This document shows, one piece after another, positions 34,511 to 43,456 of a stretch of DNA of 64,000 bases. The position numbers and the translations under genes are program-made. The notes under the pieces are model-generated. The model made no database searches, had not been told where the DNA came from, and worked only from the letters and a program-made list of their open reading frames with translations. Every line of letters begins with the position of its first letter. Position 1 is the first letter of the stretch. The stretch spans positions 1-64,000 of the forward strand of contig CANSAP010000007.1 in the NCBI GenBank assembly GCA_947644715.1, read 5' to 3'. This DNA is from an uncultured Bacteroidales bacterium. GTDB lineage: Bacteria > Bacteroidota > Bacteroidia > Bacteroidales > Muribaculaceae.

Positions 34511-36658
34511 TTATTTCACCAGCACTTTGCAGGTGTCAGTCCCGGTGTGCACCAAATATACTCCGCAGGCAACAGAGATTGATCCGGCTGCGCCCTGATA
34601 GATGATTCTGCCGGTCATGTCAGTGACAGTCATGCAGTCCGTTCCGGCGACAGAAATCACCCCACGCTCAGTCGTGACACTGACAGCGCTCCGCACCTCT
34701 TCTACGGCGGCTCCGCCGATGGCACGTATCTCAGAGAAGTTCTTCCAGTAGTCAGCATTCTGATATGCCTCGAGGGCTTCGGCCGGCACTTCGAGCACAC
34801 AGTCGGGAGCAACCTCCGCCGCCCAGTCAGACCATAACTTCGGGGGTGTGATTGTGTGAATGGTTATGTGAGTGACAGCGTCGCACCCTTGAAAACCGTT
34901 GGGCAGACCGGAGAGGTCAGTCAAGTTGTCCGGCAGTTCAATGCTCTGCAATTGTTTGCACATATCAAAGACATGTCCCCCAAGGAAATTGCCGCACTTT
35001 GCGTCATCCTGAAACCTCGGAATTGTAACACTTTCAATCATGCTGCCATAGAATGCATACATATTGCATGTCATGTCAGGAGCGATGTTGAACTCACGTA
35101 TAGCAGAGCCGCTCAGGGCTTCAATGTTAATGGCCTTAATATGTTCTGCTCCGCTGATTGTAAGCCCACTCTCCGGATTGCCTGAGCTGCTTAATACATA
35201 GTCCGGGAGGTAGTCACATTTGTCAGAGTATTCCAGGTGCTCAAGAGCGGAGCAATTACTGAACGCGGCTTCTCCAATGGATGTGACACTGTTAGGCACG
35301 GCTATCTCTGTCAAGGAAGTGCACATGCGGAAAGCTGCCACCCCAATGTATGTAATGGTTTCAGGCAGTGTTACGGATGTCAGGTCAGAGCATTTCCAAA
35401 ACGCGCCCATGCCGATTTCGGTCACAGTATAAGGCTCGACACCTTGTTCGGGTGCGATTGTCTCAGGTATAGTTATATCACCGAAATAAGAATTCCCCGG
35501 CCAGTTCTCGTATTCCCATAAAGTGATATCGCGTGAGGGAGCTTGCTGCGCAGCCGCCTGACTGTCGTCGGTGTTACCGCATACCACAGCGACCTGCTTT
35601 AACTCTTCCGAGATAATGGAGTAGTAGATTCCATCTGCGCAGAAGTCATAAGCCGCAGCGCTTCCGATGGCACGGATGTCAGAGAAGTTCTTCCAATACT
35701 CCGCATTCCGGTAGGCGCTAAGAGCCTCGGCAGGCACCTCAAGCACGCAGCCCGGCGCAACTTCGTCCGCCCAGTCAGACGATAACTTAGGAGGCGTTAC
35801 GGCACGTATTATGATGTGAGAAATGGCATCACTACCCACGAAGTCCCGGGGCAGCTCCGGATAATCCGCTACGGTGGATGGTAAATCGATATGTTTGAGT
35901 TGTTTACACATGCCGAAATTCAGGTTGCCAAGGAAACCTCCGCATCGTGGGTCGTTGTCGAATTCAGGAATAACAGCTTTTTCAATAGAACTTCCATAGA
36001 GCGCACCCATGTCGCATGTCATGTCGGGATGGATATTGAATTCCCGGATGGCTGAGCCGCTAAGAGCTTCAATGTCAAGTCTTGTGACATGTTCGACAGC
36101 AGTTATTGTCAAACCGGTATCTGTGTTGCCTGCATTTGTAAATCCATAATTTGGGATGTAATTGCAGCCGGCGGAATATTGAATCCGTTCTAATGACGAA
36201 CAATTTCGGAAAGCTGCCTCTCCAATGCGAGTGACATTATCAGGTATAATCAACTCTGATAAGGCAGTGCACTTATCGAATGCACCTGTGCCGATGTATG
36301 AAATGGTTTTGGGTAAAAGTATGGATGTCAGCTCGGGACAGTTCCAAAAGGTTCCCATGCCAATTTCTGTTACTGTGTAAGGCTCGGAACCTTGTTTGGG
36401 AGAGACCGTTTCAGGTATGGATATGTCTCCCGCGTAAGAGTTGCCGGGCCAATTTTTATATTCCCACATCATAATATCGCGGGCGGGAGCTTTCTGTGCA
36501 GCCGCCTGACTGTCGCCGGTGTTACCGCATACCACAGCGACCTGCTTTAGCTCTTCCGAGATAATGGAGTAGTAGATTCCATCTGCGCAGAAGTCATAAG
36601 CCGCAGCGCTCAGACTGGCGGAGAGGATGGTCGTGATGAAAAGGAATTGTTTGAGCAT
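34511..36658 (-). CDS. BspA-like leucine-rich-repeat protein with internal duplication and T9SS-like tail
   Basis: Secreted protein of 715 residues. A signal peptide (MLKQFLFITTILSASLSAAA) is followed by two modules of 316 residues that repeat almost in register: the sequence beginning AAYDFCADGIYYS occurs at residue 18 and again at 334. Each module holds several BspA/TpLRR repeats (for example GAFDKCTALSELIIPDNVTRIGEAAFRNCSSLERI). The last about 60 residues (from GVISVAGTD, with VTDMTGRIIYQG and GVYLVHTGTDTCKVLVK) look like a type A type IX secretion tail, so the protein is probably exported across the outer membrane and held on the surface. BspA-like proteins in oral and gut Bacteroidetes bind host matrix proteins or other bacteria. 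The ligand here is unknown. Confidence 0.88.
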   Translation of the reverse strand: MLKQFLFITTILSASLSAAAYDFCADGIYYSIISEELKQVAVVCGNTGDSQAAAQKAPARDIMMWEYKNWPGNSYAGDISIPETVSPKQGSEPYTVTEIGMGTFWNCPELTSILLPKTISYIGTGAFDKCTALSELIIPDNVTRIGEAAFRNCSSLERIQYSAGCNYIPNYGFTNAGNTDTGLTITAVEHVTRLDIEALSGSAIREFNIHPDMTCDMGALYGSSIEKAVIPEFDNDPRCGGFLGNLNFGMCKQLKHIDLPSTVADYPELPRDFVGSDAISHIIIRAVTPPKLSSDWADEVAPGCVLEVPAEALSAYRNAEYWKNFSDIRAIGSAAAYDFCADGIYYSIISEELKQVAVVCGNTDDSQAAAQQAPSRDITLWEYENWPGNSYFGDITIPETIAPEQGVEPYTVTEIGMGAFWKCSDLTSVTLPETITYIGVAAFRMCTSLTEIAVPNSVTSIGEAAFSNCSALEHLEYSDKCDYLPDYVLSSSGNPESGLTISGAEHIKAINIEALSGSAIREFNIAPDMTCNMYAFYGSMIESVTIPRFQDDAKCGNFLGGHVFDMCKQLQSIELPDNLTDLSGLPNGFQGCDAVTHITIHTITPPKLWSDWAAEVAPDCVLEVPAEALEAYQNADYWKNFSEIRAIGGAAVEEVRSAVSVTTERGVISVAGTDCMTVTDMTGRIIYQGAAGSISVACGVYLVHTGTDTCKVLVK

Positions 36659-36683
36659 GGATTGAATATTTTGTTAAGCGCAG

Positions 36684-36714
36684 CAAAGGTAATTAGATTT
36701 TGTTAAGATTGCAA
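36684..36714 (-). promoter_or_regulatory. Promoter of the duplicated LRR gene
   Basis: Minus-strand TTG (36712-36714), 20 bp, TACCTTTG (36684-36691). It is divergent from, and 45 bp away from, the -7 box of the lipoprotein gene, so the two promoters share one short intergenic region. Confidence 0.7.
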
Positions 36715-36736
36715 GTTTTGTTCAAATTATTTTTAT

Positions 36737-36744
36737 TACCTTTG
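36737..36744 (+). promoter_or_regulatory. Promoter (-7 box) of the small lipoprotein gene
   Basis: TACCTTTG with TTTG at 36717-36720, a 16-bp spacing that is shorter than usual. Predicted start near 36750, leader about 38 nt. Confidence 0.6.
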
Positions 36745-36787
36745 TGGCGGATTAAATCTTTAATTTTTAACTGATTACGTTTTTATC

Positions 36788-37162
36788 ATGAAATTACTCA
36801 ATCTGTTTGTGGCCGCTGTGATGATGCTCTCGCTGGCAGCGTGCTCCGGCGGCGGTTACAGCGCCGAAAAGTGTGAACAACTCAAGGAAAAAGTGCAGAA
36901 TCGCGAAGAACTCTCCGAGGGAGACTATGACGATATGATTGACCAAGTGGTGGCCTGTGCCAAGGCTGTCAAGGAGAAGGCGGACGCTGCCAAAGGAAAT
37001 CAGGAAATGGAGGATCAGCTCCGCAATGACAAGGAGTTTACCGACATGATGGGCTATGCCCTGACTTTCGGATTCTATCTGCAGAGCCATCAGAAGGATC
37101 TCTCAGACTCAAACCTGAAGAAGCTTGAAGCTGCCGAGGCTGACATTCGCAGTCTGCAGTAA
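36788..37162 (+). CDS. Small predicted lipoprotein, function unknown
   Basis: Protein of 124 residues with a lipoprotein signal peptide (MKLLNLFVAAVMMLSLAAC, lipobox LAAC, Cys19). The mature part is short, charged and helical (SAEKCEQLKEKVQNREELSEGDYDDMIDQVVACAKAVKEKADAAK), without a family I can name. It has a second Cys that could form a disulfide with another protein. It is expressed from its own promoter, divergent from the LRR gene, and ends before a strong terminator, so it is a single-gene unit ahead of dnaK. It might be periplasmic and stress-related by position only. Confidence 0.8.
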   Translation: MKLLNLFVAAVMMLSLAACSGGGYSAEKCEQLKEKVQNREELSEGDYDDMIDQVVACAKAVKEKADAAKGNQEMEDQLRNDKEFTDMMGYALTFGFYLQSHQKDLSDSNLKKLEAAEADIRSLQ

Positions 37163-37169
37163 TTCCTCG

Positions 37170-37230
37170 CCAAAACACACTTGCATCCGGAGGCTGCCCT
37201 GCGCGGGTTGGCCTCCGGGTTCTGTTTTGG
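37170..37230 (+). terminator. Terminator after the lipoprotein gene
   Basis: CCGGAGGC (37197-37204) pairs with GCCTCCGG (37211-37218), followed by GTTCTGTTTT. An outer pairing CCAAAACA (37170-37177) with TGTTTTGG (37223-37230) extends the hairpin, and because that stem brings A- and T-runs on both sides, it could act in both directions. Confidence 0.7.
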
Positions 37231-37467
37231 CAGCGATTGTCAGTGGTGTGTCAGTGATGTGTCGCAGGATGGATGCAAGAGTGAGAGTGGGGGAACAACG
37301 GGGTTAAATGCTTTGAATATCAACGAAAAAGAGGCGCAGGACTAAAAAATCGGGGATTGCGTGAAACTTTTAGCACGTAAATTGTTAATAAATTAGCGAG
37401 CTTGGAAGTCAAGAGGCTTCCGAAGCATGAATAACCCGAAATAAAAACTTATAAAAACATAAAGACT
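37231..37467 (+). promoter_or_regulatory. Upstream region of dnaK
   Basis: The 237-bp stretch before dnaK carries three near-identical tandem 11-12-bp units (TGTCAGTGGTG, TGTCAGTGATG, TGTCGCAGGATG, 37238-37271), then an A/T-rich segment near 37375-37400. I find no clear TAnnTTTG box, no CIRCE inverted repeat and no grpE/dnaJ gene. The heat-shock control of this dnaK cannot be deduced from what is visible. Confidence 0.35.
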
Positions 37468-39372
37468 ATGGCTAAAATTATCGGTATTGACTTGGGTACC
37501 ACCAACAGTTGCGTGGCTGTGCTCGAAGGTAAAGACCCCGTTGTAATTCCTAATAACGAAGGACGTAACACGACTCCTTCAGTAGTGGCTTTCGTGGATG
37601 GCGGCGAGCGCAAGGTGGGCGATCCGGCCAAGCGTCAGGCTATCACTAACCCTACCCGCACCATATATTCAATCAAGCGCTTCATGGGCGAGAGCTGCGA
37701 CAAAGTGGCCGACGAAATCAAGCGTGTGCCTTACAAGGTTGTTTGCCAGAACAACATGCCTAAGGTGGACATCGATGGTCGCGACTACACTCCGCAGGAG
37801 ATCTCAGCCATGATTCTTCAGAAGATGAAGAAGACTGCCGAGGATTATCTCGGTCAGGAGGTGACTGAGGCTGTGATCACAGTGCCTGCTTACTTCGATG
37901 ACTCTCAGCGTCAGGCCACTAAGGAGGCCGGTGAGATTGCCGGCTTGAAGGTGCGCCGTATCGTGAACGAGCCTACTGCCGCTGCATTGGCTTACGGCCT
38001 CGACAAGAGCGACAAGGAGCAGAAGATTGCCGTGTTTGACCTTGGTGGCGGCACATTCGATATCTCAATCCTGGAGCTTGGCGACGGTGTGTTTGAGGTT
38101 AAGTCAACCAACGGTGATACTCACCTCGGCGGCGATGACTTCGACCACGTTATCATCGACTGGCTCGCTGATGAGTTCAAGAAGGATGAGGGTGTAGACC
38201 TGCGTCAGGACCCCATGGCAATGCAGCGCCTGAAGGAGGCTGCCGAGAAGGCAAAGATTGAGCTTTCCTCCTCAACCAGCACTGAAATCAACCTCCCCTA
38301 TATCACCGCTACCGCTTCCGGTCCGAAGCACTTGGTAAAGACTCTGACCCGCGCTAAGTTCGAGCAGCTGGCCGAGCGTCTGATTGACGCAGTGGCAGCT
38401 CCCTGTCTCAATGCGCTTAAGGATGCCGGCCTCTCTGCCGCAGAGATTGATGAGGTTATCCTCGTGGGTGGTTCCACCCGTATCCCCGCCATCCAGGCCA
38501 AAGTTAAGGAAATCTTCGGCAAGGAGCCTAACAAGAGCGTTAACCCCGATGAGGTTGTCGCTATCGGCGCAGCCATTCAGGGTGGTGTGCTCGCAGGTGA
38601 TGTGAAGGATGTTCTGCTGCTTGACGTAGTGCCCCTGAGCATCGGTATCGAGACTCTCGGTGGCGTGATGACCAAGCTGATTGACGCCAACACCACTATC
38701 CCGACCCGCAAGAGCGAAACCTTCTCAACTGCTGTTGACAACCAGCCTGAGGTTACCATCCGTGTGCTTCAGGGTGAGCGTGCCAAGGCAAGCGACGACA
38801 AGCTGCTCGGCGAGTTCAACCTGGCCGGCATCGCTCCCGCACCCCGTGGCGTGCCGCAGATTGAGGTTACCTTCGAGGTTGACGCCAACGGTATCCTTAA
38901 CGTGAGCGCCAAGGATAAGGCCACAGGTAAGGAGCAGAGCATCCGCATCGAGGCCTCCAGCGGCCTGAGCGACGCTGAGATTCAGCGTATGCGTGACGAG
39001 GCCAAGGCCAATGAAGAGGCTGACCGCCAGTTCAAGGAGAAGGCAGACAAGCTCAACCACGCTGACGCAATGATTTTCCAGACCGAGAAGCAGCTCAAGG
39101 AACTTGGCGACAAGATTCCCGCAGACAAGAAAGCACCCATCGAGGCTGCTATCGAGAAACTGCGTGAGGCTCACAAGGCTCAGGATTTGGCCGGTATCGA
39201 CGCAGCCGAGAAGGAACTGAACGATGCCTTCCAGGCAGCCAGCCAGGACATCTACAACGCACAGAACGCAGCAGGCGCCGGAGCAGCCGGTGCGGCAGGC
39301 GCAGCCGGCAACCCCGGCGGCCAGGCTCCTGACGGAGGCGTGCAGGATGTGGACTTCGAGGAAGTTAAGTAA
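37468..39372 (+). CDS. dnaK: Molecular chaperone DnaK (Hsp70)
   Basis: Cytosolic ATP-dependent chaperone working with DnaJ and GrpE in folding and stress recovery. 634 residues, the normal length. The N-terminal [17 protein letters not shown] is the phosphate-1 loop. [50 protein letters not shown] and [13 protein letters not shown] are the other ATPase signatures, and the substrate domain contains [17 protein letters not shown]. The C-terminus is a Gly/Ala-rich tail ending in acidic [13 protein letters not shown], as in other DnaKs. Codon use is strongly biased (for example GGT, CGT, GCT), as expected of a highly expressed gene. It is monocistronic, with a strong terminator after it and no dnaJ or grpE nearby. 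Confidence 0.98.
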   Translation: MAKIIGIDLGTTNSCVAVLEGKDPVVIPNNEGRNTTPSVVAFVDGGERKVGDPAKRQAITNPTRTIYSIKRFMGESCDKVADEIKRVPYKVVCQNNMPKVDIDGRDYTPQEISAMILQKMKKTAEDYLGQEVTEAVITVPAYFDDSQRQATKEAGEIAGLKVRRIVNEPTAAALAYGLDKSDKEQKIAVFDLGGGTFDISILELGDGVFEVKSTNGDTHLGGDDFDHVIIDWLADEFKKDEGVDLRQDPMAMQRLKEAAEKAKIELSSSTSTEINLPYITATASGPKHLVKTLTRAKFEQLAERLIDAVAAPCLNALKDAGLSAAEIDEVILVGGSTRIPAIQAKVKEIFGKEPNKSVNPDEVVAIGAAIQGGVLAGDVKDVLLLDVVPLSIGIETLGGVMTKLIDANTTIPTRKSETFSTAVDNQPEVTIRVLQGERAKASDDKLLGEFNLAGIAPAPRGVPQIEVTFEVDANGILNVSAKDKATGKEQSIRIEASSGLSDAEIQRMRDEAKANEEADRQFKEKADKLNHADAMIFQTEKQLKELGDKIPADKKAPIEAAIEKLREAHKAQDLAGIDAAEKELNDAFQAASQDIYNAQNAAGAGAAGAAGAAGNPGGQAPDGGVQDVDFEEVK

Positions 39373-39391
39373 TTCAGACCATCCAATATGA

Positions 39392-39436
39392 AATCGGTGT
39401 GTGACTCCGTTGGGGTTGCACACCGATTGTTTTTTG
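39392..39436 (+). terminator. Intrinsic terminator of dnaK
   Basis: A 10-bp perfect stem AATCGGTGTG (39392-39401) with CACACCGATT (39419-39428), directly followed by GTTTTTTG. Confidence 0.9.
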
Positions 39437-39479
39437 GGGGAGGAATGTGCTTAAGACGTTATGTTTCGCACTTTTTTAT

Positions 39480-39487
39480 TAACTTTG
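39480..39487 (+). promoter_or_regulatory. Promoter (-7 box) of the zeta-toxin-like module
   Basis: TAACTTTG, a full match to the -7 consensus. A clear TTTG -33 box is not seen at the usual distance. The predicted start near 39493 leaves a leader of about 20 nt. No palindromic operator, as would be expected for an autoregulated antitoxin, is obvious. Confidence 0.6.
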
Positions 39488-39511
39488 ACGTTGAAATAGA
39501 AAAGAAAAGAT

Positions 39512-39724
39512 ATGTCAGAAACAGAAATGAATCGTTACAGGCTGACGTCACTGGATGAACCCGGCGATGAGCGCTTGGCTCAAATTATGCGTGAAGTGGC
39601 AGAGGATGCCAAAGAAAGCAGCCGCCGTGCGGCACAACGGGTGGCTGCCGGAATTGATGCGGCAGCGCAGGCAGCGCAGGCAAAATGGGGTGAGATAATT
39701 GATAGAATGAAAAATGAAAAGTAG
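39512..39724 (+). CDS. Small helical protein paired with zeta-like kinase; candidate antitoxin
   Basis: Protein of 70 residues, predicted entirely helical and rich in Ala, Glu and Arg (LAQIMREVAEDAKESSRRAAQRVAAGIDAAAQAAQ). It begins with a short RYRLTSLDEPGDERL motif that I recall ahead of similar Bacteroidales zeta-like genes. It has no DNA-binding motif that I can see. Its 3' end overlaps the ATPase gene by 11 bp, so the two are translationally coupled with the small protein first, the order usual for antitoxin-toxin pairs. The antitoxin role is inferred from position and size only. Confidence 0.65.
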   Translation: MSETEMNRYRLTSLDEPGDERLAQIMREVAEDAKESSRRAAQRVAAGIDAAAQAAQAKWGEIIDRMKNEK

Positions 39725-40313
39725 TCATAGACCGGTTCTAATTGTGATTGCCGGCCCCAATGGCTCCGGTAAGACCTCTGTGACTACAAAGATTCTGAAT
39801 CATGAGTGGTTGGAGGATTCAGAATACATCAATCCCGATAACATAGCGAAGGATAAGTTCGGTGATTGGAATAATCGAGATGCTGTGTTAAAAGCAGCCA
39901 TTTTCTGTAAGAATTGGAGAGAGCGTTGCTTGGCTGAAAGCCGTAGTCATATATTTGAGACCGTAATGTCGGCTCCTGATAAAGTTGATTATATTTTGCA
40001 AGCCAAACAGGCTGGGTTCTTTGTACGGCTATTTTTTGTGTCAACTCAATCTCCTACAATCAATGCCAAACGTGTTGCGCAGAGAGTTCTGAACGGAGGC
40101 CATGATGTCCCGATTCCCAAAATTATTTCTCGATACGATAAATCTATTGGTAATTGTGCTATTATATCGCGAATAGTTGACCGCCTGTATGTTTATGATA
40201 ACTCGGTGGAAGATGCCGATGCCACTTTGCTGTTTCGCATGAGTGAGGGTCGACTCGTCAAGCGTTATGTTGATGAGCTTCCGGGTTGGGCAGAGAAGAT
40301 TTTGCAGGAGTGA
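39714..40313 (+). CDS. Zeta-toxin-family P-loop kinase (COG4185-like)
   Basis: P-loop phosphotransferase of 199 residues related to zeta toxins, which phosphorylate UDP-N-acetylglucosamine or similar. Walker A is PNGSGKTS (residues 15-22). YINPDNIAKD near 38-47 holds the Asp typical of the zeta substrate site, HIFETVMSAPDKVD near 80-93 and RVAQRVLNGGHDVPIPKIISRYDKS near 120-144 match the helix with the Arg residues that close on ATP. Codon use here is less GC-rich than in neighbouring genes (many AAA, ATT, AAT codons), which hints at transfer. The gene follows the candidate antitoxin with an 11-bp overlap and ends 5 bp from the convergent methyltransferase-like gene. Confidence 0.8.
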   Translation: MKSSHRPVLIVIAGPNGSGKTSVTTKILNHEWLEDSEYINPDNIAKDKFGDWNNRDAVLKAAIFCKNWRERCLAESRSHIFETVMSAPDKVDYILQAKQAGFFVRLFFVSTQSPTINAKRVAQRVLNGGHDVPIPKIISRYDKSIGNCAIISRIVDRLYVYDNSVEDADATLLFRMSEGRLVKRYVDELPGWAEKILQE

Positions 40314-40318
40314 GAGGG

Positions 40319-41113
40319 TCAGGGGCGGAGCTGCCAGAGGGCTATGGCGGCGGTGGCGGCTACGTTAAGGGAGTCCACGGTGTGTGACATGGGGATACAG
40401 ACTACGTGGTCGGAGCCTTCGATGGTGGCCGGGGGCAGGCCGTAGCCTTCGCTGCCGAGAATGAGAGCGAGGCGCTCTTCGGCGGCCAGCGTGGGGTCGT
40501 CGATGTTGATGCAGCCGGGGCGCAGCGCCAGTGCGGCTGTCTTGAATCCGAGGGAGTGGAGTGTGGAGACCGGGGCGTCAATCCAGGTCCAGGGCACGAG
40601 AAAGACGGAACCCATCGAGACGCGTGCCGCACGGCGTCCGAGCGGGTCGCAGCAGTCTCGAGTGAGTAGTACCGCATCGAAGCCGAGCGCAGCTGCCGAG
40701 CGGAAGATGGAGCCTATATTTGTGCTGTCGCTCACCTCCTGAAGCACAACCACTCGACGAGCACCGGAGCAAATCTCCTCGACAGCCGGAGCCTCCGGCC
40801 GGCGCATGGCGCAGAGCACACCGCGGGTCAGGGTGTAGCCCGTGAGTTGCGCGAGCAGAGAGCGCGAGCCGGTGTAGACCGGCATCTCCGGGCAGGCGGC
40901 TATTATGGAAGCGGCGTCCCCGGCGATATGTTTCTCCTCGCAGAGCAAAGCCACCGGGCGGCATCCGGAGCGCAGAGCCACCTCGATTACCTTGGGACTC
41001 TCCACGATAATCAGGGCATTCTCAGGGGTGAGGCGTGAGCGCAGCTGTGCCTCAGTGAGTCGGGCGAAAGGGGCAAGTTCGGGTCGGTCGAGACTGTCGA
41101 TGCGTATAATCAT
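40319..41113 (-). CDS. TrmH/SpoU family RNA 2'-O-methyltransferase
   Basis: Predicted SAM-dependent 2'-O-ribose methyltransferase of rRNA or tRNA, 264 residues. The N-terminal half (about 1-100) is a variable RNA-binding domain. The C-terminal SPOUT knot is recognised by QEVSDSTNIGSIFRSAAALGFDAVLLT (motif 1, NxGxxxR), LALILGSEGYGLP (motif 2) and VCIPMSHTVDSLNVAATAAIALWQ (motif 3). The target nucleotide is unknown. Its start overlaps the stop of the Pif1-like helicase gene by 4 bp, so they are co-transcribed, and its stop faces the zeta-like gene only 5 bp away. Confidence 0.9.
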   Translation of the reverse strand: MIIRIDSLDRPELAPFARLTEAQLRSRLTPENALIIVESPKVIEVALRSGCRPVALLCEEKHIAGDAASIIAACPEMPVYTGSRSLLAQLTGYTLTRGVLCAMRRPEAPAVEEICSGARRVVVLQEVSDSTNIGSIFRSAAALGFDAVLLTRDCCDPLGRRAARVSMGSVFLVPWTWIDAPVSTLHSLGFKTAALALRPGCINIDDPTLAAEERLALILGSEGYGLPPATIEGSDHVVCIPMSHTVDSLNVAATAAIALWQLRP

Positions 41114-43245
41114 TTCTTTGTGCGAATGTAGTTAGCTACTATTTTAATCACATCCTCACCATGTCGCTCGGCGAGGGTCGGCCCAATGCCGTTGCACTCC
41201 ATAAGACCTTTAGGCGTGACGGGAAGATTGTTGCAGATGCTGATGAGAGCCTTCGTTGAAAGAACCTGAAATGCCGCAACCTCCAGCTCCTTGGCTTTGG
41301 CCATGCGCCAGCGGCGCAGTTTCGCAAAGAGTTCGGGATTAGAGATGTCGGTGGATTCTTGCGCGGCCTTCTGTCTCCCTTTGCGCTCCTTGCGCTGCGC
41401 GGCGTCAGCTTTGCGGGAGCCGCCCGGCTCCTCAAGCATGACGATGAGTTGCGCACGGCGCTTGAGATACTCGGCGGTGGAGAACGGATGCTCCTCCAGA
41501 TACTTCAGCATAGCAATGGTGAGCAGCAACTCCTTGCGCAACGGCTCACGCGTGCGCTCAAGGCGTTTTTGCAGTTGGGAGCTGTCATGCTCTGTGGGAG
41601 TGTCGGAGAGCAATGCGTTGACAGGAATGAGACGGTTGTAGAAATACTTCGCTCCGGCGCGCACGCGGCTCTGCAGTTCCGATTCCGAGAGGGGCACCGT
41701 GTCGGCAGCGATTATTCCCCGGTACTGCGCGGCGAAGTTATATCCTACTTTGCGCAGCTCGGCCAAGTCACGCGCGGCTACCGAGTAGCGCTGCATGAGG
41801 TTGGGATAAGTGGAGCGGAAGGCCTCCTCCGCCACCCGGTGGAAGTCGCCGAAGTAGCGTTCAATCTGATCCGGGAGGAACAGCTTGTCGAGCAGTGTGG
41901 CTACATATTCCAGCTCCAGCCGGGTGACCTGCGAGCCGTCAGGGCGGGTCAGACGCCCCTGCTCAAGGAAATTATTCACAGCCGGGTCAGTGATGATGCT
42001 GTCCTGGCGAAGCGGCGATGTCAGCACAAGCCCCTCGAGATTGCGGCAGCGGGAGAGCGCCACATAGGCTTGCCCGTGAGCAAAGGAAGAGGAGGCGTCG
42101 ATGCAGGCGTGGTTGAAGGTCAGGCCTTGACTCTTGTGGATAGTTATGGCCCAGGCTGTCCGCAGCGGAATCTGGGCGAAGGCTCCGTCGACCACTTCGG
42201 TCATCTCTTTTGTCTTGGGGTCTATGTCATAGCGGGTGTTTTCCCAGATGGCACGCCCGACTGTGATTGGCTGCTCCACATCGGGGACACGTACCGTCAC
42301 CTCATCAACACCAAGAGCCTGCACCGTGCCAATCATGCCGTTGAAGTAGAGGTGGCTTTCGGTGTCATTCTTGATAAACATCACCTGAGCACCCACCTTC
42401 AGGCGCAGAGTCTCATCAGCCGGATAGGCATTCTCCGGAAATTGACCGTCGATAATGCAGGAGTAAGATTTCTCCTTGCCTGCAATCCGAGCCATTTCCG
42501 AGTCATTGATGGAGCGGGCAGTGGCATTGTGTGTAGTCAGTCGAATCCAATGTTCTCCTGTGGGGGGCTTGAAGGAGGGGAGGTAGCGGCGGTTTAGCGT
42601 CTCGAGAGTGAGGGGCAGGTCACGTCCCGAACGTATGTTGTTAAGCAGTGACAGGAACTCCGCGTCATCCTGACGGTAGACCTTTCCAAGCTCCAACGTA
42701 ATGTAGCCGGCAGCGGCCAAAGCCTGACTGTGGAAAAAGTAGGGGGAGGCATATCGGTCGCGCAGCAGCATCCATTCATCCTCTTTGACCACCGGAGGCA
42801 GCTGTTGCAAATCGCCGATGAGCAGGAGCTGCACCCCGCCGAAAGGGCGATTCGGATTGCGCACTCGCCGCAACACCTCATCGACATAGTCAAGCAGGTC
42901 AGCGCGCACCATGCTCACCTCATCAATCACGAGCATATCCATGGAGCGGATCAGAGCCAGCTTGCGCTTGCTGAACTTCTGGGCTTCCCGGCGCGCCCCC
43001 GGAATGTAGGGCCCGAAGGATAACTGGAGCAGCGAATGCAGCGTAGTGCCGCGGGCATTAATGGCGGCAATCCCCGTGGGGGCAGCCACCACAATCCGCT
43101 TCGAGGAGCGGGTGCAGAGATTGCGCAGGAAGGTGGTCTTACCCGTTCCGGCTTTGCCTGTCAGGAAAATATTTGTACCCGTATGTTCTGCCAACCTGAA
43201 GGCCAGCCGCAGTTCGGGATTCTCGGAAGATTCAGAAGGATTCAC
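41110..43245 (-). CDS. Pif1-like superfamily 1B helicase with C-terminal HRDC-like domain
   Basis: 5'-3' DNA helicase of the Pif1 type, 711 residues. Motif I FLTGKAGTGKTTFLR near residue 30-44, APTGIAAINARGTTLHS (motif Ia), VIDEVSMVRADLLD (motif II), LLLIGDLQQLPPV (motif III), and AWAITIHKSQGLTFNHACID plus AYVALSRCRNLEGL (motifs V and VI) are all visible. The last about 75 residues (from AKLRRWRMAKAKELEVAAFQVLSTKALISICNNLP) form an HRDC domain as in RecQ. Bacterial Pif1 enzymes unwind G-quadruplexes and assist replication through difficult DNA. A strong promoter lies just upstream and the methyltransferase gene is coupled downstream. Confidence 0.92.
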   Translation of the reverse strand: MNPSESSENPELRLAFRLAEHTGTNIFLTGKAGTGKTTFLRNLCTRSSKRIVVAAPTGIAAINARGTTLHSLLQLSFGPYIPGARREAQKFSKRKLALIRSMDMLVIDEVSMVRADLLDYVDEVLRRVRNPNRPFGGVQLLLIGDLQQLPPVVKEDEWMLLRDRYASPYFFHSQALAAAGYITLELGKVYRQDDAEFLSLLNNIRSGRDLPLTLETLNRRYLPSFKPPTGEHWIRLTTHNATARSINDSEMARIAGKEKSYSCIIDGQFPENAYPADETLRLKVGAQVMFIKNDTESHLYFNGMIGTVQALGVDEVTVRVPDVEQPITVGRAIWENTRYDIDPKTKEMTEVVDGAFAQIPLRTAWAITIHKSQGLTFNHACIDASSSFAHGQAYVALSRCRNLEGLVLTSPLRQDSIITDPAVNNFLEQGRLTRPDGSQVTRLELEYVATLLDKLFLPDQIERYFGDFHRVAEEAFRSTYPNLMQRYSVAARDLAELRKVGYNFAAQYRGIIAADTVPLSESELQSRVRAGAKYFYNRLIPVNALLSDTPTEHDSSQLQKRLERTREPLRKELLLTIAMLKYLEEHPFSTAEYLKRRAQLIVMLEEPGGSRKADAAQRKERKGRQKAAQESTDISNPELFAKLRRWRMAKAKELEVAAFQVLSTKALISICNNLPVTPKGLMECNGIGPTLAERHGEDVIKIVANYIRTKK

Positions 43246-43278
43246 TGTAAAAAATTATGTGCGGCAACACAGCCAATA

Positions 43279-43310
43279 CAAAAGTAGCAAGAAATTCGCA
43301 CGCCACCAAA
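43279..43310 (-). promoter_or_regulatory. Promoter of the Pif1-like helicase gene
   Basis: Minus-strand TTTG (43307-43310), 20 bp, TACTTTTG (43279-43286). Predicted start near 43273, leader about 28 nt. Confidence 0.75.
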
Positions 43311-43352
43311 TCATGGTTTTGCATTGTCTTGGTAAAAGGACTAAAAAGGACT

Positions 43353-43383
43353 TTTGAGGAATGGTTTGAATATGCTACTTTTG
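43353..43383 (+). promoter_or_regulatory. First plus-strand promoter ahead of the structured RNA
   Basis: TTTG at 43353-43356, 19 bp, TACTTTTG at 43376-43383. A transcript from near 43389 would cross a short A/T-rich hairpin with T-run (CCAAAAT with ATTTTGG, about 43440-43466), so it may give a very short RNA or read into the next unit. No open frame of more than a few codons starts here. Confidence 0.6.
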
Positions 43384-43456
43384 TCGGCGGTATAGACAGT
43401 CAACCGTAATCTTCGGAGTGATGTAAGAAGAAAATGAGGCCAAAATAAAAAATAAT

